In this document: positions 32,907 through 41,203 of the stretch, piece after piece
Position numbering within the stretch: the stretch's first letter is position 1
Layout: every line of letters starts with the position of its first letter
Assembly (NCBI GenBank): GCA_902492205.1
Contig: CABUKU010000027.1
Coordinates: 1 to 41,267, forward strand
Length of the DNA: 41,267 nucleotides
Source: an uncultured Bacteroides sp.
Lineage (GTDB): Bacteria > Bacteroidota > Bacteroidia > Bacteroidales > Bacteroidaceae
Reading direction: 5' to 3'
The notes under the pieces: generated by a model
Database searches by the model: none
What the model was told of the DNA's origin: nothing
What the model saw: only the letters and a program-made list of their open reading frames with translations
Program-made: the position numbers and the translations under genes

Positions 32907-32947
32907 AATCAATTAGTTGTTTTTCAAAATCAATTAGTTGTTTTTCA
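32907..32947. repeat. 20-bp tandem duplication
   Basis: Two perfect copies of AATCAATTAGTTGTTTTTCA, at 32907-32926 and 32928-32947, one base apart, lie downstream of the last cassette gene. The 10-bp palindrome TCCCATGGGA is at 32867-32876. No gene is seen in 32856-33023. Confidence 0.85.
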
Positions 32948-33023
32948 TAAAGATAAGAAATAGCATTTGATCAGTACAAAACTCACATTTACACAATATA
33001 TATATTTATACAAGACACAAATA

Positions 33024-33491
33024 TTAATTATTATCAACTTCATCGTCAGGCCATTTGTAGTCTATAACCGGATATGTATTATAAACACTATCTATATAGA
33101 GACGATTCGATAAAATTCTTTCATCTCCATAATATATTGTCCATTTGGCAATATGTTTATCCTTATCTGACCATTCAAATTTATAATGATTTCCGACTGG
33201 GAAGAAATATTCTTCATCAGCCAGTTCTTGAACACTATTAAATGTATCAATAATCGGCATTTCACTATAAGTAATCCAGATTATAGAATCTCCTTTGAGG
33301 ACTATTTTTTGAGGAGTTTTAAAGTTATCATCTTCTAAATCTGAATAATTATAAACGACATATCCGCTATCCGTTTCAGTCAATTCCATCCATGTTGTTT
33401 CATAAACCCTTTTGGACATTTCCCGCTTAGATTGCATAGAGCAAGATATTATGCACACTGTAACTAATAATAACTTTACTATATTTTTCAT
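33024..33491 (-). CDS. Small lipoprotein of unknown function
   Basis: A 155-aa lipoprotein with signal peptide MKNIVKLLLVTVCIISC (lipobox IISC). The mature part is rich in Tyr, Trp and acidic residues (YVVYNYSDLEDDNF, YYGDERILSNRLYIDSVYNTYPVIDYKWPDDE) and looks beta-rich. I do not recognise a family. It is the last of three minus-strand lipoprotein genes in an AT-rich cassette bounded by inverted repeats. Immunity protein to a secreted toxin is one possibility, but no toxin gene is present. Confidence 0.7.
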   Translation of the reverse strand: MKNIVKLLLVTVCIISCSMQSKREMSKRVYETTWMELTETDSGYVVYNYSDLEDDNFKTPQKIVLKGDSIIWITYSEMPIIDTFNSVQELADEEYFFPVGNHYKFEWSDKDKHIAKWTIYYGDERILSNRLYIDSVYNTYPVIDYKWPDDEVDNN

Positions 33492-33587
33492 ACTCCTTTT
33501 AAATCATTCAATATTACTGGCTATTCTTAGAAATTATGGTTCGCATTTTTTTTTGTTTGACTTTTGTGAGAAACATATTTATCTCTC

Positions 33588-34127
33588 TTAATCAACTCTT
33601 TCATATACTCTTTTAGGTATTTGCACTAAATCTTTATTGTATTTTTTCATCAAATTCAAATAAACATTATAGGATTCTCTTGCATCTTCTTCATCACCAT
33701 TACCCCATTGGGCGTCTCCTAAAGCAAGCCACTCATCTTCTTTCTCTGGATACTTTTTAGTAATCTCTAATAATATAATTCTGGCTTCATTGTACATTTC
33801 ATTTTTTATTAAAAAGATGGCGGCATCATTATATATAGATATATTATTCATCTCCAACGGAGATTCTTTAAGAATTTCAGGAATATCAAACCACTGTATC
33901 TGTTTCAAGGTTTCTTCATTTTTCAAGTTATCTAATGAATGATTATCTAATAAACTATTATTACTAACCCAGTTCTCACTATCAATTGAATCAGATGTGT
34001 CAGCCGACTCAAATAATACAGAATCCTCTATCAAGCTATTTGAAAGTTTTTTTGCATATTCATTCTTACCTCCATTGCAAGAGAGTAAGACTACAGTAAA
34101 TAAAAGAGTAATATTAAGTAATTTCAT
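33588..34127 (-). CDS. TPR-like lipoprotein
   Basis: A 179-aa lipoprotein with signal peptide MKLLNITLLFTVVLLSC (lipobox LLSC). A Ser/Asp-rich linker (LFESADTSDSIDSENWVSNN) is followed by two helical repeats resembling TPRs: YNDAAIFLIKNEMYNEARIILLEITKKYP and DEWLALGDAQWGNGDEEDARESYNVYLNLM. Such repeats bind other proteins. It lies between the other two cassette lipoproteins with gaps of 96 and 46 bp. Confidence 0.75.
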   Translation of the reverse strand: MKLLNITLLFTVVLLSCNGGKNEYAKKLSNSLIEDSVLFESADTSDSIDSENWVSNNSLLDNHSLDNLKNEETLKQIQWFDIPEILKESPLEMNNISIYNDAAIFLIKNEMYNEARIILLEITKKYPEKEDEWLALGDAQWGNGDEEDARESYNVYLNLMKKYNKDLVQIPKRVYERVD

Positions 34128-34173
34128 AATTCAATATTGAGTAAAAGTATCAGCCTATTCTCCCTTTTATCAT

Positions 34174-34869
34174 CTATTTTGAAAGAATGCTATGCTTATC
34201 CAATAACTTCAGATTTTGTTGTGCCTGAATTACATAACCGTCATCGGCTCGTCCTTGCAGAATCACGGTCATGAAGTCATTATATGCCTCTTTCTCTTTG
34301 CCGGCTTTCCAATAGACATAAGCACGCCAAAAGTAACTGCATACTACTTCATATTTCTGATCAATACAATAATTCAAATCACTATATGCTTTATTAATGC
34401 TATCCACATACCAATAAGCAATACCTCTTTGAAGACAAATTTCTTCCAACGCAACATCTTTAGGATCTATTTTATCATAAAATATCACTTGGGCACATCC
34501 ATACACTTCCTGCTTTATTCTTTCTGCTGCATTAAAGTCGTCAATTGCACTTTGGTAATTGTTCAATTCTAATTTTGCATTTCCTCTGTTAAGCCAAGCA
34601 GTTATATATGTAGAGTCTTGTCTTATAACATGACAATAGTCTTTTATAGCTTCAGAATATTGTTTTAACTCAAACTTATCGGCTCCTCTGTTTATATAGG
34701 CAGGTAGATAAGTCGGGTTATTTTGAATTAATTTGTTCCAGACTACAATTGCTTCATGATACTTCTTCTGATTATCAAGACTTACTGCTTCATCAAATAA
34801 TTTGTTTGTCCTAGAGCAAGATAGAAACAGCAATGCTATTACAATAATTATACACTTATGTCTTTTCAT
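34174..34869 (-). CDS. TPR-repeat lipoprotein
   Basis: From the ATG at 34869 the protein is 231 aa with signal peptide MKRHKCIIIVIALLFLSC (lipobox FLSC). At least four TPR units follow: FDEAVSLDNQKKYHEAIVVWNKLIQNNP, LPAYINRGADKFELKQYSEAIKDYCHVIRQD, TAWLNRGNAKLELNNYQSAIDDFNAAERI, and a later AYWYVDSINKAYSDLNYCIDQ. It is the first gene of the cassette and likely a protein-binding scaffold on the inner side of the outer membrane. The partner is unknown. Confidence 0.82.
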   Translation of the reverse strand: MKRHKCIIIVIALLFLSCSRTNKLFDEAVSLDNQKKYHEAIVVWNKLIQNNPTYLPAYINRGADKFELKQYSEAIKDYCHVIRQDSTYITAWLNRGNAKLELNNYQSAIDDFNAAERIKQEVYGCAQVIFYDKIDPKDVALEEICLQRGIAYWYVDSINKAYSDLNYCIDQKYEVVCSYFWRAYVYWKAGKEKEAYNDFMTVILQGRADDGYVIQAQQNLKLLDKHSILSK

Positions 34870-35117
34870 AAAAAGATGTATTTGCTCCAAAAGTACGGCT
34901 TTATCTAATCACCCACAAAAGAATCTTTTAGTTTTTCCTCGATTAAAATTACATTCTTTGACAGCCAATAATACAATCATTTGTTGCACAATTCGTTATC
35001 TGTTTTCTAAGGCTTCACTCGTACATATTGATAGTTAGTTAATTAAACTTTTTCCGCGGACAGCTTTTTGCAAAAAAACAAGCAGTCGTTTATTTCAAAC
35101 AACCTGAGCTTTGAAAG

Positions 35118-35163
35118 CAAAGTGGCGTTGCTTTATTGACAAAGCAGCACCACTTTGTTTTTA
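35118..35163 (+). terminator. Hairpin inside the right repeat copy
   Basis: CAAAGTGG-CGT-TGCTTT pairs with AAAGCA-GCA-CCACTTTG around loop ATTGAC, followed by TTTTT. It has terminator form on the plus strand, but no plus-strand gene precedes it; it mirrors the hairpin at 32816-32855. Confidence 0.6.
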
Positions 35164-35275
35164 TATGAACTTTATTGTGAAGATAAAGTGGAGGTTGGAA
35201 GAGTTAAACGTTCATCGCAACCCACTTATAACGAACCAACTAAATGTTAAATGAACATTTGAAGGTAAAAACGGA
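35160..35275. repeat. Right copy of the ~115-bp inverted repeat
   Basis: This matches the reverse complement of 32708-32815, from TATGAACTT to GGTAAAAACGG, with the best conservation in the last 40 bases. With the left copy it encloses about 2.5 kb. The gap 34870-35440 otherwise holds only the EF-G2 promoter region. Confidence 0.75.
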
Positions 35276-35342
35276 TAAACGCATATTTAGGGGGATAAAG
35301 GAATGTGGACTGCTCAATAACATAGTTATCTAACACGGAAGA

Positions 35343-35376
35343 ATAATTGTTTTAGACAATTATAATTTCTAATTTG
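35343..35376 (+). promoter_or_regulatory. Palindrome and -7-like element before EF-G2
   Basis: ATAATTGT-TTTAG-ACAATTAT is a perfect 8-bp inverted repeat at 35343-35363, a possible operator. TAATTTG at 35370-35376 is one base short of the -7 consensus. A weak core promoter beside a palindrome would suit an activator-dependent gene; in B. thetaiotaomicron the homologous gene is controlled by the CRP-like regulator Cur. Confidence 0.45.
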
Positions 35377-35440
35377 CGCCTCACGAAATAAAAAGATATG
35401 CGAGGAACATATCATGGTAATCATTTAAATCTTATATATC

Positions 35441-37600
35441 ATGAAAGTATATCAGACTAATGAAATTAAAAACATTGCACTTTTAGGCAATGATGGCTCG
35501 GGTAAAACCACTCTCACAGAGACGTTGCTCTTTGAGGGTGGTATTATAAAACGTCGCGGCAGAATCACTGCCAAGAACACAGTCAGCGATTATTTTCCGG
35601 TAGAGCAAGAGTATGGGTATTCCGTGTTCTCTACCGTTTTTCATGTAGAATGGAATGGTAAAAAATTGAATATCATAGACTGTCCGGGTTCGGATGACTT
35701 TGTAGGGGCAGCTATCACAGCTTTGAATGTAACAGATACCGCAGTTCTTTTATTAAACGGACAGTATGGTCCCGAAGTAGGAACACAGAATCACTTCCGC
35801 TACACGGAGAAATTAGGTAAACCCGTTATCTTCCTCGTAAACCAACTCGATCACGAAAAATGTGATTATGACAATGTATTGGATCAATTAAAGAATATAT
35901 ACGGTTCAAAAGTCATTCCTGTTCAATATCCTTTGGAAACAGGTCCCAACTTCCATGAATTGATTGACGTGCTGTTGATGAAAAAATATTCATGGGGACC
36001 CGAAGGCGGAGCGCCTACTATTGAAGAAGTTCCTGCTTCCGAGATGGACAAGGCAATGGAAATGCACAAAGCATTGGTTGAGGCTGCTGCCGAACATGAT
36101 GAAGGTTTGATGGAAAAATTCTTTGAACAGGAATCTTTGACTGAAGACGAAATGCGCGAAGGTATTCGTAAGGGGTTGGCTTCAAGAGGCATGTTCCCTG
36201 TATTCTGCGTGTGTGCAGGAAAAGATATGGGTGTTCGCCGTTTGATGGAATTCCTTGGAAACGTTGTTCCGTTTGTTGACGAAATGCCTCCGGTGTACAA
36301 TACCCGTGGAGAAGTGGTGACTCCTGATCCTAATGGACCTACTTCCCTATATTTCTTCAAAACTGCCGTTGAACCTCATATTGGTGATGTTCAATACTTT
36401 AAAGTAATGAGCGGCAAAGTTCACGAAGGCGATGACTTGACGAATGCCGATCGTGGCTCAAAAGAACGTATGGCGCAACTTTATGTTTGTGCGGGAGCTA
36501 ATCGTATTAAGGTGGAAGAATTGGTGGCAGGCGACATCGGTTGCACTGTGAAACTGAAAGATGTTCATACCGGTAACACGCTGAATGGCAAGGGGGCTGA
36601 GAATCGTTTTAATTTCATTAAATATCCTAACTTTAAATATTCACGTGCTATTAAGCCGGTTAATGAAGCCGATACGGAAAAGATGATGGCTGTATTGAAC
36701 CGCATGCGTGAAGAAGATCCGACTTGGGAAATTGAACAATCAAAAGAATTGAGGCAGATTATAGTTCATGGACAGGGAGAATTCCACTTGCGTACTTTGA
36801 AATGGCGTTTGGAGAATAACGAAAAACTTCAAATCAAGTATGAAGAACCGAAGATACCTTATCGTGAAACCATAACCAAAGCAGCACGTGCCGATTATCG
36901 CCACAAAAAGCAATCCGGTGGTGCGGGACAGTTTGGTGAAGTTCACCTCATTGTAGAACCATATTATGAAGGAATGCCTGTGCCTGATACTTATAAGTTT
37001 AACGGTCAGGAATATAAGATAAGTGTGAAGGGCAAAGAGGAAGTTCCATTGGAATGGGGCGGAAAACTGGTCTTTATAAACAGTATCGTGGGTGGTTCTA
37101 TTGATGCCCGTTTCTTGCCTGCCATATTAAAAGGTATCATGGCAAAAATGGAACAAGGTCCGCTTACCGGCTCTTATGCGCGTGATGTACGTGTGATTGT
37201 ATATGACGGAAAGATGCACCCGGTAGATTCTAACGAACTTTCCTTTATGCTTGCAGGACGTAATGCGTTTAGCGAAGCATTTAAGAATGCAGGCCCGAAG
37301 ATTCTTGAACCTATCTATGACGTCGAAGTATTCGTTCCGAGCGACAAGATGGGTGATGTAATGGGTGACTTGCAGGGACGTCGTGCCATGATTATGGGTA
37401 TGAGCAGTGAAAGCGGCTATGAAAAGCTGGTAGCTAAAGTTCCGTTGAAAGAAATGTCATCTTACTCCACTGCATTGAGTTCATTAACAGGCGGACGTGC
37501 ATCATTTATCATGAAATTTGCAAGTTATGAACTTGTTCCGAGTGATGTACAAGATAAGTTGATGAAAGAGTTTGCAGAAAAAGAAGTTAAAGAAGAATAG
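35441..37600 (+). CDS. fusA2: EF-G2-type elongation factor without the catalytic histidine
   Basis: This 719-aa protein has the five-domain EF-G layout, including domain IV (RADYRHKKQSGGAGQFGEVHLIVEP) and a full C-terminus. Its GTPase domain is altered. The P-loop is GNDGSGKTT (16-24), but the G3 motif is DCPGSDDF (80-87), where normal EF-G has DTPGHVDF, so the catalytic His is Ser84. Switch I reads YGYSV in place of RGITI, and G4 is NQLD (134-137) in place of NKxD. These changes match EF-G2 of B. thetaiotaomicron, described as supporting translation without GTP hydrolysis and needed for gut fitness. The long upstream region fits carbon-starvation control. Confidence 0.92.
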   Translation: MKVYQTNEIKNIALLGNDGSGKTTLTETLLFEGGIIKRRGRITAKNTVSDYFPVEQEYGYSVFSTVFHVEWNGKKLNIIDCPGSDDFVGAAITALNVTDTAVLLLNGQYGPEVGTQNHFRYTEKLGKPVIFLVNQLDHEKCDYDNVLDQLKNIYGSKVIPVQYPLETGPNFHELIDVLLMKKYSWGPEGGAPTIEEVPASEMDKAMEMHKALVEAAAEHDEGLMEKFFEQESLTEDEMREGIRKGLASRGMFPVFCVCAGKDMGVRRLMEFLGNVVPFVDEMPPVYNTRGEVVTPDPNGPTSLYFFKTAVEPHIGDVQYFKVMSGKVHEGDDLTNADRGSKERMAQLYVCAGANRIKVEELVAGDIGCTVKLKDVHTGNTLNGKGAENRFNFIKYPNFKYSRAIKPVNEADTEKMMAVLNRMREEDPTWEIEQSKELRQIIVHGQGEFHLRTLKWRLENNEKLQIKYEEPKIPYRETITKAARADYRHKKQSGGAGQFGEVHLIVEPYYEGMPVPDTYKFNGQEYKISVKGKEEVPLEWGGKLVFINSIVGGSIDARFLPAILKGIMAKMEQGPLTGSYARDVRVIVYDGKMHPVDSNELSFMLAGRNAFSEAFKNAGPKILEPIYDVEVFVPSDKMGDVMGDLQGRRAMIMGMSSESGYEKLVAKVPLKEMSSYSTALSSLTGGRASFIMKFASYELVPSDVQDKLMKEFAEKEVKEE

Positions 37601-37628
37601 AGTTTTTAACATATCAATAAAGATAATT

Positions 37629-37661
37629 GGTCGCCATATGTGAGTATGGCGGCCTTTTTTC
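37629..37661 (+). terminator. Terminator after EF-G2
   Basis: GGTCGCCATA pairs with TATGGCGGCC (one T-G pair) around a 6-nt loop and is followed by six T. Confidence 0.88.
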
Positions 37662-37717
37662 TTTAACAATGCTTAATATTAACACCTCGTTTTTTAGGAA
37701 AGGGTTTAATTTTTTAT

Positions 37718-37725
37718 TATTTTTG
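37718..37725 (+). promoter_or_regulatory. -7 promoter element upstream of rprX
   Basis: TATTTTTG is a full -7 match about 140 bp before rprX. A second match, TAATTTTG at 37851-37858, ends only 5 bp before the ATG at 37864. Confidence 0.45.
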
Positions 37726-37863
37726 CAAACCAAGCGGGCTTGATTTTGTTATAGTATTCAGATTATTATCTAAAATTACTAATTCAGTTAATTATAGAGA
37801 ACCTCTGATTAAAACATGTTAACTTGTTAGGTACGTTAATTTAACTGTGTTAATTTTGTTGGT

Positions 37864-39420
37864 ATGAAAAAGTCAACAATTTGGATATTAGGTATAATCA
37901 TGGGGCTATCTTTCCTGAGTTTGCTCTACCTGCAGGTAAGCTATATCGAGGAAATGGTCAAAATGCGAAAGGAACAGTTCGATGAATCTGTGAATCGCAG
38001 TCTGTATGAAACATCGCGACAGTTGGAATACAATGAAACGATGCGGTATCTGGAAAAAGATGTAGCGGACACCGAACGTGCTGCGCGGGCTTATCAGAGT
38101 CAGAACAACCAAACATCTGCAGGTGATATTATTCAGCAAATACATAAATATCGCATAACTACTCCTGATGGAGGATTTTCAGCTTTTGAGTTGAAAACAA
38201 CCATAACAAAGCCTTCAGATTTACCGAAAGCTATGATTTCGAAGAAACACGGAGCAAAGTCGATTCCGAAAACTTCGATAGATATGCAGGAGATTATAAA
38301 GAACAGGTATTTGTATCAACGTGCTTTGTTGGATGAAGTGGTCTTTAACATTTTGCGTACAGCGAGTGATAAACCTTTGGAACAGCGGATTGATTTCAAT
38401 CAGCTTGATGGTTATCTTAAAAGCGAATTGGTTAACAACGGGATTGACATTCCTTTCCATTTCTTGGTAAATGACAAAGATGGGAGAGAGGTTTACCGCT
38501 GTCCGGACTTTGAGGAAACAACAAGGGAAAATTCTTATACCCAACTTCTTTTTGTGAATGATGCACCCGGAAAGATGGGAGTGATAAAAGTCTTTTTCCC
38601 GACATTGAATAATTATATATTCAGTTCTGTAAAGTTTATGATTCCTTCGGTGATATTCACGCTGGTGTTGCTGGTGACTTTCATTTTTACTATTTACAGT
38701 ATCTTCCGTCAAAAGAGGTTAACTGAAATAAAGAATGATTTCATCAATAACATGACACATGAATTCAAAACACCTATTTCTACTATATCATTGGCTGCCC
38801 AGATGTTGAAAGATCCGGCTGTGGCAAAATCACCGACGATGTTCCAGCATATTTCGGGTGTAATTAATGATGAAACGAAACGCTTGCGCTTCCAAGTAGA
38901 GAAGGTTTTGCAGATGTCAATGTTTGAACGGCAGAAAGCAACTTTAAAAATGAAGGAGGTTGATGCGAACGAATTGATAGCCGGAGTTGTTAATACATTT
39001 ACATTGAAGGTTGAAAAATATAACGGAAAGATTACTACCAGTCTGGAAGCGGAAGATCCGAATATATTTGTGGATGAAATGCATATTACCAATGTGATTT
39101 TTAATTTAATGGACAACGCTGTGAAGTATAAGAAACCGGATGAAGATTTGTTGCTGAATGTGCGTACTTGGAATGAACCGGGTAAACTTTTAATTTCTAT
39201 TCAGGATAACGGAATAGGTATTAAAAAGGAAAACCTGAAAAAGATATTTGATAAGTTTTACAGAGTGCATACCGGAAACTTACACGATGTGAAAGGATTC
39301 GGGCTTGGTTTGGCTTACGTGAAAAAAATTATTCAGGATCATAAAGGAACGATACGTGCTGAGAGTGAACTGAATGTGGGAACTAAATTTATTATTGTAT
39401 TACCTTTATTAAAAAATTAA
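37864..39420 (+). CDS. rprX: Sensor histidine kinase RprX
   Basis: RprX is the sensor of a two-component system first described in Bacteroides fragilis. The 518-aa protein has a first helix (residues ~6-25), a ~225-residue periplasmic sensor, a second helix (~256-281) and a cytoplasmic kinase. The phospho-accepting His is H299 in NNMTHEFKTPISTISLAAQML. ATP-binding boxes are NVIFNLMDNAVKYK (N414, N418), DNGIGI (448-453) and GFGLGLAYVKKII (478-490). No HAMP domain is evident. The regulator gene follows 4 bp later. The signal is unknown. Confidence 0.93.
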   Translation: MKKSTIWILGIIMGLSFLSLLYLQVSYIEEMVKMRKEQFDESVNRSLYETSRQLEYNETMRYLEKDVADTERAARAYQSQNNQTSAGDIIQQIHKYRITTPDGGFSAFELKTTITKPSDLPKAMISKKHGAKSIPKTSIDMQEIIKNRYLYQRALLDEVVFNILRTASDKPLEQRIDFNQLDGYLKSELVNNGIDIPFHFLVNDKDGREVYRCPDFEETTRENSYTQLLFVNDAPGKMGVIKVFFPTLNNYIFSSVKFMIPSVIFTLVLLVTFIFTIYSIFRQKRLTEIKNDFINNMTHEFKTPISTISLAAQMLKDPAVAKSPTMFQHISGVINDETKRLRFQVEKVLQMSMFERQKATLKMKEVDANELIAGVVNTFTLKVEKYNGKITTSLEAEDPNIFVDEMHITNVIFNLMDNAVKYKKPDEDLLLNVRTWNEPGKLLISIQDNGIGIKKENLKKIFDKFYRVHTGNLHDVKGFGLGLAYVKKIIQDHKGTIRAESELNVGTKFIIVLPLLKN

Positions 39421-39424
39421 TGAT

Positions 39425-40126
39425 ATGGACGAGAAACTGCGTATTTTATTATGCGAAGATGACGAGAATCTTGGCATGCTTTTGAGAGAATATTTGCAAG
39501 CAAAAGGTTATTCTGCCGAATTGTGTCCTGATGGAGAAGCCGGTTATAAAGCTTTTTTGAAAAACAAATATGATTTGTGCGTGCTGGATGTGATGATGCC
39601 TAAAAAAGACGGATTTACACTGGCTCAGGAAATCAGGGCAGCCAATGCTGAGATTCCTATTATATTCTTAACTGCAAAAACTTTGAAAGAAGATATTTTG
39701 GAAGGGTTTAAGATTGGTGCGGATGACTACATCACCAAACCTTTCAGCATGGAAGAGCTTACTTTCAGAATTGAGGCTATCTTAAGACGTGTAAGAGGAA
39801 AGAAAAACAAGGAGAGCAATATTTATAAGATTGGCAAGTTTACATTCGATACCCAGAAACAAATTCTTTCTATCGATGGTAAACAAACTAAGTTGACTAC
39901 TAAAGAGTCAGAACTTCTTGGATTGCTTTGTGCTCATGCAAATGAAATCCTTCAGCGCGATTTTGCTTTGAAGACTATCTGGATTGATGATAACTATTTC
40001 AATGCACGTAGTATGGATGTGTATATTACAAAGTTGCGTAAGCATTTGAAAGAAGATGATTCAATTGAGATTATCAACATTCACGGAAAGGGATATAAGT
40101 TGATTACTCCTGAAATTGAAAATTAA
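39425..40126 (+). CDS. rprY: Response regulator RprY
   Basis: RprY is the partner regulator of RprX, of the OmpR/PhoB type. The 233-aa protein has a receiver domain with the acidic pocket (CEDDEN, residues 10-15), phospho-Asp D55 in CVLDVMMPKKDG, LTAK (81-84) and K104 in YITKPF. The C-terminal winged helix (~135-230) includes LTTKESELLGLLCAHANEILQRD and RSMDVYITKLRKHLKEDDSIEIINIHGKGYKL. It binds DNA when phosphorylated; the target genes are not visible here. Confidence 0.95.
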   Translation: MDEKLRILLCEDDENLGMLLREYLQAKGYSAELCPDGEAGYKAFLKNKYDLCVLDVMMPKKDGFTLAQEIRAANAEIPIIFLTAKTLKEDILEGFKIGADDYITKPFSMEELTFRIEAILRRVRGKKNKESNIYKIGKFTFDTQKQILSIDGKQTKLTTKESELLGLLCAHANEILQRDFALKTIWIDDNYFNARSMDVYITKLRKHLKEDDSIEIINIHGKGYKLITPEIEN

Positions 40127-40133
40127 GATAAAT

Positions 40134-40166
40134 AAAAAACCGGAGAACACAGTTCTCCGGTTTTTT
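40134..40166 (+). terminator. Terminator after rprY
   Basis: A perfect 15-bp inverted repeat, AAAAAACCGGAGAAC with GTTCTCCGGTTTTTT, has a 3-nt loop. It would stop transcription on both strands, including from the small gene ending at 40191. Confidence 0.92.
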
Positions 40167-40190
40167 ATTTTCTTTTTCTATTAAGTCTTG

Positions 40191-40367
40191 TTATTCTGTA
40201 ATTCTTTTATTGATAACAATGTAGCTGATAAGACCTACAACGATCAATAACATTGATCCTCCGAGGACAGCATTGTTATTCACGTCATTTGTGAAGAAAC
40301 AAACAGCCAATATCACTGCTCCAATCACAATTAAAATCAGACCTAAGTTTTTTAATAAGCTTTTCAT
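40191..40367 (-). CDS. 58-aa membrane protein with two helices
   Basis: Translation of the minus strand gives MKSLLKNLGLILIVIGAVI, then LAVCFFTNDVNNNAVLGGS, then MLLIVVGLISYIVINKRITE. There are two hydrophobic helices, ~residues 8-25 and ~39-54, joined by a short polar loop. Its length and charge pattern are those of a real small membrane protein, and the terminator at 40134-40166 serves it. TTTCTTTG on the minus strand (40405-40412) is one base from a -7 consensus. Function is unknown. Confidence 0.75.
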   Translation of the reverse strand: MKSLLKNLGLILIVIGAVILAVCFFTNDVNNNAVLGGSMLLIVVGLISYIVINKRITE

Positions 40368-40511
40368 TTGTGTGTATTTTAGTAGATTATTTTTTTTCTT
40401 GTTACAAAGAAAAGCATAATTCTTTAACGAGCGAAATTATTTTTGCAAAAAAAAGCATTAAATCCTGCAAATAGTTACAGGTAATTATTATTCCTCTCAG
40501 TTTTTGTTAAT

Positions 40512-40958
40512 TTAGTCTTTTGTATTGGTAAATATCTTCCTTAAAACTTCCTGGCTCACGCGTAATTCGTCGACGGTGACTCCGTGCAATGCTTCTTTTA
40601 AAGTCAATGTGGCTATGTCTCTTGTCTTTTCTTCTATCTCTTTTCCGGTTTTGGTAAGATGGATCAGATTGGTTCTTCTGTCTTTTTTATCAGAAATTCG
40701 AACAACAAGATGCTGGCGTTCCATATTGTCTATTAAACGAGTCATGCTGGGTTTGTCTTTGAAAGTTGCATTACACAACTCTTGTTGCGTAACACCATCT
40801 TTCTCCCATAAGAAGATAAGTACAGTCCACTGCTCCGGGCTAATTTCTAGCCCGTTTTGTCTGAAGTTGCGGTATAGCTTTCTGTTTATCGCAGCCGATA
40901 CTTTGCCATTCAGAATAGCAAAAATGAGTTGAATATCAAAATTAAATTGCTCTATCAT
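40512..40958 (-). CDS. MarR-family transcription regulator
   Basis: From the ATG at 40958 the protein is 148 aa, the usual MarR size. The winged helix is visible: ISPEQWTVLIFLWEKDGVTQQELCNATFKDKPSMTRLIDNMERQHLVVRISDKKDRRTNLIHLT, where DKKDRR is the wing. It binds DNA as a dimer and often responds to small aromatic molecules. It is divergent from rpsF and may control itself. The longer in-frame start at 41018 would overlap the -7 element and is not favoured. Confidence 0.93.
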   Translation of the reverse strand: MIEQFNFDIQLIFAILNGKVSAAINRKLYRNFRQNGLEISPEQWTVLIFLWEKDGVTQQELCNATFKDKPSMTRLIDNMERQHLVVRISDKKDRRTNLIHLTKTGKEIEEKTRDIATLTLKEALHGVTVDELRVSQEVLRKIFTNTKD

Positions 40959-40982
40959 GAAATTATTGCTTAAACAACTTTG

Positions 40983-40990
40983 CAAAGATA
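40983..40990 (-). promoter_or_regulatory. -7 promoter element of the marR gene
   Basis: CAAAGATA reads TATCTTTG on the minus strand, a full -7 match, 25 bp before the marR start. Confidence 0.5.
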
Positions 40991-41126
40991 GCATTCCTAA
41001 TCTACATATTAAAACCATTCCGATAAAAAATAGTTTAAAACTTTTTTCTTCTTTAATTTATATGTTGCATTATCCTTTTTTATTTGTCTATCTACTTATC
41101 TGTCAGAAGAAAATGTTGGCAGAATA

Positions 41127-41157
41127 CTTGCATGTTAAAATAAAATGCTTACCTTTG
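41127..41157 (+). promoter_or_regulatory. Promoter of rpsF
   Basis: TACCTTTG at 41150-41157 is a full -7 match. CTTG at 41127-41130, 19 bp upstream, is a near -33 match. The start codon is at 41204. Confidence 0.65.
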
Positions 41158-41203
41158 CACCCACATTTTAAAAACAAGTGATTTATTAATTAATTAACGT
41201 AGT

